A program made the translations under genes and the position numbers. Under the pieces are notes generated by a model. It was given only the letters and a program-made list of their open reading frames with translations. It was not told where the DNA came from and ran no database searches. From NCBI GenBank assembly GCA_951799445.1, contig OX637289.1, positions 48,150,264 to 48,214,263 of the forward strand: DNA of 64,000 nt, in the 5' to 3' direction. Each line of letters opens with the position of its first letter. The first letter of the stretch is position 1. This DNA is from Pseudisothecium myosuroides. Taxonomy: Eukaryota > Streptophyta > Bryopsida > Hypnales > Lembophyllaceae. This document shows, one piece after another, positions 12,691 to 24,187 of the stretch.

Positions 12691-15600
12691 GTCAATTCAG
12701 ATGAATCAATGTCAGTGAAGCATTGAGAACAATTACTCAATGTGCATGCATCCAAAGAATGCATCAAAGGTGCTATTGAAGAGGCAACATATGGTTTCTA
12801 AGCCAAAGATTTAATGGATATAATCTTAGTGGAAGAAGAGGATTGGCATCATTAAATGCAACACAAAATGCAATGTTACAGTAGTGGTTTTCTTAAAAAC
12901 AACAAACTATCTATGCAAAAAGGAGTTTGAATTCTATATAATGACAAATGACAAATATGAAAAGAAGCCTATACACTACTTCATGGAAAGTCACGTATCA
13001 CTTTTCGTAATGTGTAATGTCATTGAACATGAAGTTGATTTTCTTCAAAGTGTTTGCATCAGTTTTAGTCTTCAAGTATTTCAAAACAAAATTTCTAATG
13101 CTATATGTTATAAAACTTTGATGAGACTTTTGCAATTATGGTGCCATTTTTAGATCTTCACTAGGTGATGAGGATATTATTTTTTTATAATTTTTTTTGG
13201 AAATGTGTGATATCAAGAACTATTCAAATTAAATATTAGTTTCTAATTTATCCCTAATTGCTCAATGCCAATTTGTTCATTTTTAGTGCAATTTTGACAT
13301 TTTTGTAAGTAGGTGTTATTTAAACTGAAAAAAGTTATCACTTAAAGGGAACCGAATGATCTTGAACACAATGTATACAACTATGTGTGAGAAGAAGAAT
13401 TGAAGCCATTGTAATTTAAATGATTGCATCGAGGATTGCAAATTTTCAAATCAATTGTTTGAGATCTCAAATTTCCTACAAAATACTTCCTCTCTACCCT
13501 AAAAGAACTAGTTCCGAAGATGCCTATTAAAGCTGAGATAAAAGCTTGCATTTCCTTTCTAGCAAGTAAAAAGGTCTAGGGATGATTTATTCAATTATTA
13601 TTTTATTATAATTGAATGAATTGTCACCTATTTTTGTCCACACCTCACATTTTCTACCTAGCTAGCGGGTACAAAAAAGTTTTGTATTCACTAATATGCA
13701 AATGAAATGGTTTACTCCAAATGGAACATTCAACCCATTTGCTCTACTTGCAAGCATCTTCTCCTCTTCTTTGCATATTATGTCATCGCTTTTCTTCAAT
13801 GTTTGCCAAGGCTAGTCTTTAAGCTTCTCCAACCATTTTCAAAGGCATTTAATATATGTGTTTATGTAAATGGAAATTGGTGGTTTGCATTTGCTTTCAA
13901 TCATTCTTTGCTTTGACTTAAACAAATGCATATGTAAGCAACTTGTAAGATTCTCTATAGCCAACACAAGAACATGCAAGTAAATTAGCAACTAAACTAA
14001 CTATGGATCAAAATGCTACATTATGTGGTAACTATTAGTACAAACGAGTGATTGACAATTGGATCTAATTAGTGATTTCAAATAAAGATTAACATTAAAA
14101 TACAATAGTTTTGAATAAATGAAAGCAACTATCTATTTATGACCTAAATGCATGCATATCTAAACTATTCAACTTAAGTAGAAACTAAATATAATAAAAA
14201 AAACTCAATCAACTTTTGAATCAAGTCTAAATGCTTAAATATAATCTACAACAATTATTATTTAAATCAAATTTAAATTGCTTTAGTGGAAACTCATCTA
14301 AATAGCAATAACAATAGCTATTGATCTAAATGCTTGACTAGAAATCAATGAATCAAATTCTAGATTCAATAGTGGAGGAAACAAAATATACAATAAAAGA
14401 TAATAAAATAGACAAGGAAGGAAGAAATTAGACATTTGTTTGCCTAGATTGAAGAGAGAGAGCAGTGTTTGAATGTCATCAAACTCAAACATATCATCAA
14501 TAGAATCAACACTACAAAGCCCAAGGAAGCTCTTCCATTCATAGGACATTTTACTTGTCTATTTTTAGTACCCTTTCTTTTACGTCTTCCACTATCTTGA
14601 ACTAACACAAAGACAAAACAATTGTGAAGCAAAAACTTTCTAATCCCTTATTGAATCTACAAAGCCCCTCAAAAACATTAGGATATTCTTTCTCATTGTC
14701 ACAATTATCATCACTCTCAAGAACTAAGTCACTACAAGTATAAGTGAATGCAAAAAGACCGATATCTTCAAACTTATAATAATGACTATGGGATTTGCTA
14801 AATATTGGAATAGGAAGTCAAGTAACATGACTCTAAAACTCTACTTCTGAATACATTGGTTAGGATTTGTTTCCAAACAAATAACTAGCTCAATAATTGT
14901 AAGAGATAGAGATAAGGGATGCGACTAGAAGAACAAATGACTAACTAGGAAGAGTGTCTATATTCAAAAGATAATTATCAAAATTTTATTCATTCATTTA
15001 GCAAAAATTGAAGGAACATTGCTTGTATGTCAATTGCTAGGGAGAAGAAAAGTAAAATACTAGGACAATAAACTCTCTTGAGAATATTTCCTATAATAAA
15101 CATCATTCTCTTTGTAGACAATTAGCGCTCATGTCATGAGACAATTTATGCTTTGGCATACGTTTTGGCAATGAAAATCATTAGTCAAAGAGCTTGGTTG
15201 AGAATTTTTGGCTCCATCTAATGTGTTCCATTTAACTCATGCAAAAACAAGATATCAACAAACTACAAGCGCAAAAAAAGTGCATACCTATAAGAAACAT
15301 TTGAAAAAATACTACTAGCAATAAACTTTGTAAAGACACTGTAAAGACACAATAAGTTTGCTCTAACATTACAACTTCATGGACAAAAAACAATTTTTTT
15401 TGCACAAGTAGTGAGAAGAAACTACAAAAACACAACAAATCTTGTGTTAAATCTAATATTGCACAAATGAGCAAGCAAAATTGACACTCAATACAAATGA
15501 CTACAAAAACACCATATAAAACAAGATGACAAATAAAAAAAGACATAGAAAATGCATAATCTCCCAATCAAATGACAATGGAAACATAGAACAAAATGTC

Positions 15601-16973
15601 TACAAATTCAACATCTAAATCAAAAAATTGTTCAAAGTTTCACCCATGAATTACTATTGGATTTTTCTAATTGCATTGAGTGACCACTTAATTTGCCCCA
15701 TTCTTATTAAGTTAAGTGTTGTGAGGTTTCCATTAAGAGAGCTTTTGTTATAAGGTTTTCATGTCCATGGTGATTTAGCCTTTTAGTAAAGTTTTGATTT
15801 GCTCTTCTCACGATTGCACTCTTGGATTCTCTTGTTCTAGAGTGAGAGACGCTTGACTTTTCATGTAAAGGAGCTTAAAATCATTCACTTAACAACAATA
15901 CCCTCTTCTTCAAGTTTATGGTTTTCAAATTTCAAGGAAGTAGGTTAGTTTGACAAACAAATTGAGAGTATGCAAGTTGTCAAGTACGCTTGGTAGTTAT
16001 TTTTTTTAGTAAGATTTGCAATTTTTTGGCATTGTTTGGTCAATTTCTACCTCCAAGGTGTTTTGATCTTGGTAGCAAGCCCAAGAATAAGGGCCTATCC
16101 ACTAAGGTCAAGCTACCAACGGGCTATGAGCCAGTCAACGATGGCTACCAATCAAATGTTGGTGGAAGATTGTATTAAAGTATTTTTTGTTCTTGAAATT
16201 TTCATCCATTTAAGTTTTTTCATCCAATTATTGATATTTAGTTTTTTAGTTGATTTAAAAACCTGCATTCTGAATAAATTTGAATTTTTTTGAATTTTGG
16301 ATAGTTGTAGGGTAAATTATATAGAAAATTTTGAATTTGTTTTGTTTTAGTACCTTCTCTAAGGACGGACATTGTAACTAGAGGTTTTTAGTAGTATTTC
16401 ATTTTTATTTGTGGACAAGTTTCATTTCCTTAGACATGTTATAGTAATGAGGTTATGATAATCCCTAAAGTCTCAAAGTCCTTTCAGAGGAATATTGGAA
16501 ATATATATAGGCTCACATGATCTCAATTTTTGGGCATGATTTTTTGAATTCAAGTGTAGCAATGTCCCACCAAAAAGTTTTCTTTATTTTAAATGTTGAT
16601 ATCTTCCAATTTATGCAGTCAAAATTTATAGAATTTTGACCACATAATTATATATAAGTTAAATATAAAATCATCTAGTTCAATATTTAAACAAATTATT
16701 TATTTGTTTTCATGAATTAATGCAATAGAAACAACAATTTGAGTGTTTTTTGATGAAAAAAGACCTCAAGCCTTAAGAGATTACTACCTAGAAGACCATT
16801 TTTTACGGACCAAGTAGAACATGGTGTTTATTTCCCTTGTGGTGAGGCTGAGGTTATGATTAGAAACTTGCAAGTTTGGTGGCAATACATGTGCATGTTG
16901 CCTTTATCCTATACATAGTTGCAAATATCCAAATAGTCTCTTTACGGTGTTGAATAAGAGTCATTATTATTGA

Positions 16974-17235
16974 TACTAGTGTGCCTTGTGCCATTGCCAA
17001 ATCCAAAATAAAAATAAAAGTAATTTTCTAATGTTTTGACTCATAAAAAACTTCAAAATTCTATAACTTTTCCATTGTAAGTCCGAACGCCATGAAACAA
17101 AGACCATGCACCCTTTTTCGCCGAAGGCTTTCCGATGATACTAAGCACGCCACTGAAAGACACACGGTTTGGGAGATCTCAATGTAATAAACAAAATAAA
17201 TAAAACAAACAAACAAATAGCCAAACTTAAGATAT
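16974..17235 (+). repeat. Dispersed repeat, family C, copy 2
   Basis: Same order of blocks as the copy at 12448: actagtgtgccttgtgccattgcc, aattttctaatg, cgccatgaaacaaag, caccctttttcgcc, gagatctcaatgtaataaac, a run of acaaacaaac, then aacttaag. The copies are diverged by substitutions and small indels, which suggests old insertions. Confidence 0.55.
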
Positions 17236-18370
17236 GGATTCCTGACCAAATTCCTTAAAGGTTGATTATACTAAGGACTTTGAACCAATGGTAGATATTG
17301 ATAAGACTTTCCTAACCTAATTTGGCACTAGATATTACTATGAGACTTTGGATCTTGAGTGTGGGCACATTTGATAATATGAAGGACGATTGTCGTGGTT
17401 CAGTATATGGGATTGGTTCTCAAATCATACAATGGGCACATTTTCAAAAGACTAAAAGCAAAAATTTTGAATTTGAATGAAAGAAAAGTGTTAGAAATTG
17501 CTCAACTTCAATGATTAATACTCTTTTGGCACTGATGTCATAGCATTTAGAACATAAGGCTCTCCAAACTTGTAAGAGGGGAACTAAAGAACAAAGATCC
17601 AATTATGTGAAGAAGAACACTATTGAAAGTATTGTATAGCTCATCTTTGCTCTCAACAAGGGTTTAGGGTTTAGGTAGCAGTAGCTATTATGATTTTGTC
17701 ATCAAATATGAGATAGGAAGACAAGAAAATATTTGATGGTGTGTTTATTATACTTTTGATCTTATATGAATTTGATTTCAATGTCATATATAATATTGTG
17801 ACACTCAATTTATTGTTATTGTGTGACACAATCTATATTTACACAATAATACATACAATCAAATAATCAACATTTTTTTTATCAGGAAACCAATAAACCA
17901 ATATCACCTACATTTTTTAAAGCCCACAATCTTGCTACATTATAAAATTTTCATTCAAGTGAATGAATGAACCATATTTCATTCATATCACATCAATCTA
18001 CATAAACCTTTCCATATTACAATCTTCATCCTTTCCAAAGCTACAGTTGTGTTTTTGGCAATTTGTCATCAAATTGCACCAAAATAATGGGCCCTGTACC
18101 AAGTCCTTAGAGTAAAATGGTACTAAAAAGGTGAAAATCGCCATAAAACTTCAATTTAAAAAAAAATCTTGGATGAAATTGCCAGATTGTAGATAAAAAC
18201 TAAATTATGGATATATGATATATGGTAATGTGATATTTTCTATCCAATATGTGGATGAATGTTGAAATTTGGAGCACCACTATAACATTCAATATTGTCA
18301 CTTGGGCACTTTATTAAAAATGAAGAAAACCCCTGCCAAAGCTGCATTCCAAAAAATATATTGAAATTTA

Positions 18371-19137
18371 CGGCCGCTTCACATTATGCCCGACCAAGTT
18401 GAGAGTCCATGGAAGTGAGAGTCCATGGAAGTGAGAGTCCAGACTTTGGTGAGAGTCCAAGGAAATTGGCAATAAATAGGCCCCAAAATTAAGGAATTGG
18501 AGCCTTTGGCCGGCCATAGTGTGAAGTCTCCAAAGGCCAAGCCCAAAGTCCAAACCTCACCCATGTGTCAATTTTTTCAAGTAATAGATAAAAAAAACAT
18601 GAGAAAGGAGTCCAAAATGGCCTTGGAAAAAAAATCACAGCACATGCTCTTCTCATCAAACAAGGAATATAAAGGATATAAATGGAATAAAAGGGTGGCA
18701 TTGATCATTGAAGGGAAGTAGATTAAGAGAAGTAGGTTCATTGACACAAAGACTCTCCATTGTCATGGTGGAGACTAGGTTTTAAACCTCAACGGCAACA
18801 AATAAAAAATAAAAAATAAAAAATAACAAAAGGAGTGTATTACTACCTAATTATTGCCAAAATTGCAAATCCAGTCTTGTCATTTGACATTTTTTTGAAA
18901 AAAATTCGACGGACTCTCGATTAGAGTTTGGGTCGGCCAAAAACAGAGACCCAAACTCTAATCAAGAGTCTGCCGCCATGTAGGCATTTCTCTGCCATGT
19001 AGGCAGTTTTGAGGGTGACGGACTCTCGACCTTCGGGTATAGTGTGAAGGGTCGAAAGTCCAAACTCTTGGTTTCCTGAAATTTCATTGGTGGAAACCGA
19101 CATACTTTCAACCTTCAGGCATAGTGTGAAGCGGCCC
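18371..19137. mobile_element. PIF/Harbinger-like non-autonomous element
   Basis: The left end CGGCCGCTTCACATTATGCC (18371-18390) and right end GGCATAGTGTGAAGCGGCCC (19118-19137) are inverted repeats with two mismatches in 20. TTA lies immediately outside both ends (18368-18370 and 19138-19140), which fits the three-base TTA/TAA target duplication of the PIF/Harbinger superfamily. Inside are further partial copies of the terminal motif near 18520 and 19035, and a short tandem of gagagtccatggaagt units around 18410-18450. The 767 bp encode no transposase. Confidence 0.65.
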
Positions 19138-21043
19138 TTACAAACCATTTAGCAATTCCATCCCATAAATTTTTGGATAGAGTATATTTTCATCTACCAT
19201 TTTGTTGCAAAATAACCATTTCATTTATTAATATTTTGCATCACAGATGCTGAAAATGAAAAAAATTCATAAAACTTATGCATTATAATTCGTATTTTAT
19301 GCAATTCATTTAATTTAATGGTATTCATATATACATGTATCATTTCCAAGGTCTTTGGAAAGCAAGCATGCTTGACTGACTTGACTGTGCTTTCTGTGAA
19401 GGTGGACATATCAACCATAGTAGTGGTGGGTATCCCTTCATTCTACATTGTCTTTCGAGCAATACGTATCTTAGCACAATTGTTGGAAACAAGTACCTAT
19501 AATGTTGCTAGATTTTTGGTACATTTTTTCTTAACTTTTATTTGCAAATTATGCCATATGATCCATATCTTTTGCAAATCATGTGCATGGTTAAAATGTA
19601 AATGTTTTTTATTTTATTTTATTGTTTTTCACTAAAAGCTTTGAATTTAGAAACTGTTGTCTTGATGATGGAAACAATTGGTAGCATGGTGGGCATGGAT
19701 CCTTGATTGCAAGAATTTGATGGATGTACTTCATTACGCTATTTTTGTTAACTTTTGAGACAATTTTTTACAAATCACACTTATCACTAAGTAGTATATA
19801 GGTGTGATCTTCACAGAGGCACTTATCAATAAGCAATAAAGCTTTTGATAGAGGCTTGATTCTTGGTGATTAGTGATGAGAATGCTTTTCTCTTATAGAA
19901 GAATAGATGTTCCGACACTGGAAACAATCAACCGTTAATTAGTAGTGGATCCAGGCCTTTCATTATACAAATATCATGGAAAAGTTTTATTGCACAATTT
20001 TTGTTCATTTGTCAACAAAATTTTCTCACAAATTATGCACATATACCATGAGTATGAAAAACCATTGTTTAATCCCTAAAGGACCAAGGAGCCCACTTTG
20101 GAGTTTTTAAGAACTTGGATAGGCTATGTTGACTTCATAATTTGGAATTTTTGAATGAAATTTTTAGGATGGATGCTAAATCTAAATACATGATCTCCAT
20201 GTGAAGCTTTGTTTAAGGTCATTGATTTCAATAAATATTGCAAACGTTAGAATTTTTTTAAAAATTTCAATGTCCAATTACAGAGCTAAAAAGACATTTT
20301 AGAAGAAGATTAATTAATGTTACTTGATTGTATAGATTAATACCTTCTCAAAAACATTGGAATCATTCAATTTTGAATAATGAAGTGAAAGTTAATAAAA
20401 AAAATTATTTTGGAGACACAGAAGGTAATAAAGATATATAAAGTTGTCTATTGAATTCAATATTGAAGATTCCCAAATAAGAACAAAAAAAAGATACCAA
20501 TTGTTTATTAGAATATTCTCACCACTGTGATTATCAATTCTCAATTTCTTGTACAAGTTATTAATTGTTCAATTTTTTTCTTTCATTTAGTGCCACCTTT
20601 TACTTTATTATTTTTTGGTTAAATTTTCTTCCATATCTAATTACAAACCACTTTCCAACATATTGAATAAAACGCACAAGTTATAGGATATATGTCTTTT
20701 TTTCTAAAAATTTTGAAAGACAAAAACTTTACTTTTAGAAAAGGCTAAAAAAAACTATAATTTGAAGTTTAGGCACTTTGAACTTGAAATTGGTGGGGAC
20801 ATTCATACTAAAATTTTGAAAAGATGTAATTGAACAAGTTAAATAAAGAATTCTATAGTTGCACTTGTAAAAAGTAAATATAGATGAAGATTTAGTCTTG
20901 CTTTGGGGACAAATATTTTGAAGTCGTTCTGGGCCTCTAAACATCAAAGATTGAGTATTAGAGGTTAACCTTATATAGGAATATGTTGCCAGTGATGTCT
21001 TTCAACAACTAGCATAAGTTCATGCTGCCTCACAAAGAGGGCC

Positions 21044-21271
21044 AAGGTGAATTGACCCCCTCACTCGGCCGCTCGGGAAAACGTTGAAATTTTTAATTTC
21101 CTGTGCATGATAAAAATTGCAAATTTTGAATTCACATTTGCAATTAGAGGCCCCAAACTAGCTAGGAGAGGTGTACAAGGTACATTAATAAGGTACAAAA
21201 TAGGGAGCTTTTTTTTTACTTGCGTCCTTGGATTGACTTGGAGCAACCAAGTGAGGGGGCCAATTCACCTC
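21044..21271. mobile_element. MITE with 25-bp terminal inverted repeats
   Basis: Positions 21044-21068 (starting AAGGTGAATTGACCCCC) and 21247-21271 (ending GGCCAATTCACCTC) are inverted repeats with three mismatches in 25. The 228-bp unit is non-coding. No clear target-site duplication was seen, so the superfamily is unassigned. Confidence 0.65.
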
Positions 21272-21733
21272 AACCATCACAGAGAACCTATGTAGACTTC
21301 GCTGGAATGTAGCAAAATAATTTTTTAACAATAACATTTCCGCTTGGTGGTTTATATTGGGCAATCTCCTTTTCCATTGGAATTAATGACAAAAATAATA
21401 TGCCTTATCGTGGACCTATGTTTTGCAATAAATCGAGAGATTGCCCTATACTAGTTATGCTTGGTCCACTTGGTGCTTTTGCCCAAAATCAGTGATTTCA
21501 TCTTGTCCCTTACATAAGTTCACCCCTAAGCAACAAATTATCCATTGGATGGATGATGACTGTTATGAAAAGTGCAATTCATCTAATCTTTATTTATAGA
21601 TGCAGCTTCAAGAAAATCATACACATATATTAGTAGAAAGAAGAAAGTCAAAATGCTTTCCTTGAATGAATGATGCAAAGAATTTTTAATTTTTCATTAT
21701 AAGTTTTTAAAGTTGAGCACTTAGGGGGTAACC

Positions 21734-22654
21734 CCTAAAGTTCCTTGACTATGTTTTCACCAAAAACGCTCCAAAACTGTCATTTCTAGTACCAAATTTT
21801 AGAAAAAAAAAATTTTAGACATTGTAACCTTAGGATCTTGTATAATGCTGATTTGAAAAGATGTAGAAAAAAATTCGGAATTTTCCACTTTAATTTGTAG
21901 ATTGCAAGATATTAGCATTCGAATTGACAAAAATCCTTCTTTTTGGCCCTACAAAAACCAAGCAGCTGCACTTTACAAGGCCACATTTGTATGAAAAAAT
22001 GTCCAAAATGGTGGTACTTCTCTAGATTCATTCTTCAAGGCAAGTTGGATACATACTTGAAAAGTTTCAAATTATTTGGAACAGTACAATATATAGGGAA
22101 AAAATAATAAGTGAGAAGAAGTAGAGAATGATTCAAAATACTAAATCATTAAGAATTTAGTGATGGAATTGAAAAATGCCAATTTCAATGTTTGTAATGT
22201 TGTAACAAATAATCTACACCCTATGATATGATTTTATTTTTTTCCCAAAAATATTGAAAATTGAGTGAAATAAAGGACTTCAAAGTTGATTTTAGAGAAA
22301 AGAATCTATAATTGCCCACAAACTAAAACTCCTCATAACTTTCATCTCATTGATCAAAGTGGAATGATTAAAAGCTTTCCACATGTATGTAAATCTTGAA
22401 AACCAATTTTAAATTTTTGTTTTTGAAAAAAGTGATTTTTTTTTTGGTCTGCCCGAATTGCTCGGCTGAGAAAAAAAGTTACGTATCATACAATAACTTT
22501 AAAATCATGTAATCAAAAGCTAGCCCTCAAATTGTTGGGCCTTAAAGAAAAACCTTGTCCTCATGCTGTGTGAACATTTCAAAGGAAAAAAATAAAAACT
22601 CCATCCATGATGAGTTGCCTAGAATTGCTATGTTGTAGCTTGGTTCTTTAGAGG
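21734..22654 (+). mobile_element. piggyBac-derived MITE (921 bp)
   Basis: It starts CCCCTAAAG after GTAA and ends TTCTTTAGAGG before TTAC, so the target-site bases are degenerate TTAA. The first ~250 bp share ordered blocks with the left end of the autonomous piggyBac element: aaaactg-catttct, cttaggatctt and agattgcaagatat. The length and interior also match the 920-bp MITE that the piggyBac element has split at 30166/36671. Its interior contains gttgggccttaaag, the equivalent of that insertion site. It is non-coding. Confidence 0.7.
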
Positions 22655-22996
22655 TTACATAAGTTAATTTTGGGGCCAAGTATTTTTGAGCAACATCTCC
22701 CTCCAAGAGTGACAAGAAAATTTGTTATGGAGGGAATACCGTATTTGGCAATGTGTTTCCTTTCTCAATAGATGAAATTGTTGAATTACTACAAATTCTT
22801 AGGACCACTCATAATATCGTTATTATTTTGGATGAATGAGCCAATGCGTACTTGGTAAGTACTCCTCCGTCCGTCCGTCAACTGAACTTTTCAGTTTGTA
22901 TATACTTTGTCCTCCGTCAGTCAACATTTTGTATATTTCATCCATATGTGATGAGATGTAAATGGCTTCAGAGCACCGACCGACCTTTCTGCCCTG

Positions 22997-23206
22997 CTAC
23001 ACTAATGATGGTATTTAGTGTTCCCCACACTACTTGCTTTCAAAATGTCATAATTTTATACTTTTGATGAACATTTTTACCAACTGCATTCATTGACAAC
23101 CGCAACTTTGGAACATATCAATACCTATGCTCTTGGTAAAAATATTCATGAAGAACATTTTAAAATCAATTAGTGTAGGTAACACTATTTACCATCATTA
23201 GTGTAG
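22997..23206. mobile_element. MITE in the MAPKKK promoter region
   Basis: CTACACTAATGATGG and following bases (22997-23022) are mirrored at 23181-23206, 24 of 26 positions matching. The element is 210 bp and non-coding. It ends within about 15 bp of the start of the GC-rich leader of the MAPKKK gene, so it occupies the likely proximal promoter. Confidence 0.65.
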
Positions 23207-23209
23207 TGG

Positions 23210-24187
23210 GCCACTCGTCTCGTCTCGTCTCACCCCGCCCGCCGTCGTTGCGACTTTGCCGCTTCCCCTCCGCAATCCCCGACGGACCCTCGTCGTCGTC
23301 ACTCCACTCTCCGTTCCGTTCAGTTAGTTGAACTTGGTTGGGGTGGCCCACATTCTAGCCGTTTCTTTCTCTGGGGTTTCGGTTTGAATGTCCTCCCTCT
23401 CGCTTGCCCAGCTTGCGCTTGCTCTCTCCGTCTGCCATCCTCCACATTTGCTCACGGGCTGCCGTTGTGCGTTGGGGGTGCTCGCCGACGTGGCTCCCCT
23501 GTTTTTCCGATTCCTCATATTCTCGACCGACGAGCGAGCGAGCGGGATTGGGACTCTTTCTGTTTCGCGGATTGGGACCCTTTGCTTGCATGCCAGCCAG
23601 GGGTCTCCATCTAGGAGTGAGCGCGGGGAATTTCCTTGCAGTTGGTTGGTTTGGGGGTGTGTGCTAGGGCCGACGTTTTGCAGTGCAGTTCGTAGCGTGA
23701 TGTGGGACGGAGATTCGTCGAGGTTGGTAACGTATCGCCGCCGGACTCGGCATTGCTAAAGACCGCTGGAAGGCGGCGGAGGTCGATAGTAGTAGTGTGT
23801 GTTTGGCTTGCCCAGCTTCGTTGTCGTCGTCGTGAAATGAAATGTGAGAAGCGGTGCTTGGAAGGAGGACATTGTGCTGTGGTTGCACGCTTCGAATTGA
23901 TCGTTGGGGCCTACATTCGGCTTGGAGGACACCCGTTGCTGGTGGAGCGGACAGGTTTCGAGAAAAGGTCCGTGGTGGAAGGTTTCGAGGAGCTGGTCTG
24001 TGATTAGCAGGAAATGTGAGCAAAGATATTGACTCGGCCGTCGTTTGTCGTATGGTGGCCCGACCGCGTTACGCTGTTGTCTGGGAAGCGGTAGGCAGCC
24101 TGGCGGCATCTGGAAACTGATTGCATCTTGACCAGTGCGAGAGTGGAGGTTGAACATGAGGTCGCTCGTTTAGTGTCGAAGGAGACA
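23210..24187 (+). promoter_or_regulatory. GC-rich promoter/5' leader of the MAPKKK gene
   Basis: Base composition changes abruptly from AT-rich to GC-rich at about 23210, with many CG dinucleotides, and continues into the first coding exon. An ATG at 23388 opens a 123-codon frame closing at 23759. If this stretch is transcribed unspliced it would be an upstream reading frame. No conserved domain is visible in it. Introns within the leader cannot be excluded. Confidence 0.45.

Larger units (their letters stand above)
12067..18370. other. AT-rich intergenic spacer
   Basis: No gene could be supported. Open frames are short, contain no recognisable domains and sit in low-complexity DNA. The spacer includes a small TAAGGTAGGAGG-type MITE and two copies of a dispersed repeat, listed separately. 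The region 12700-16900 otherwise shows no structure that I can identify. Confidence 0.6.
19138..22996. other. AT-rich intergenic spacer with MITEs
   Basis: No gene was found. The segment 20073-21730 begins TTAA then TCCCTAAAGGACCAAGG, a piggyBac-type end, but its far end is only weakly matched. A separate 228-bp MITE and a 921-bp piggyBac MITE are listed individually. The rest is low-complexity AT-rich sequence. Confidence 0.5.

Noticed and set aside
21359..21446. 10-bp inverted repeat GGGCAATCTC/GAGATTGCCC as a tiny MITE
   Set aside because: Ends are too short and no second copy was seen, so chance cannot be excluded.
20073..21730. A 1.66-kb piggyBac-type element
   Set aside because: The left end and TTAA are convincing but the right end matches poorly and another MITE is nested inside, so the boundary cannot be supported.
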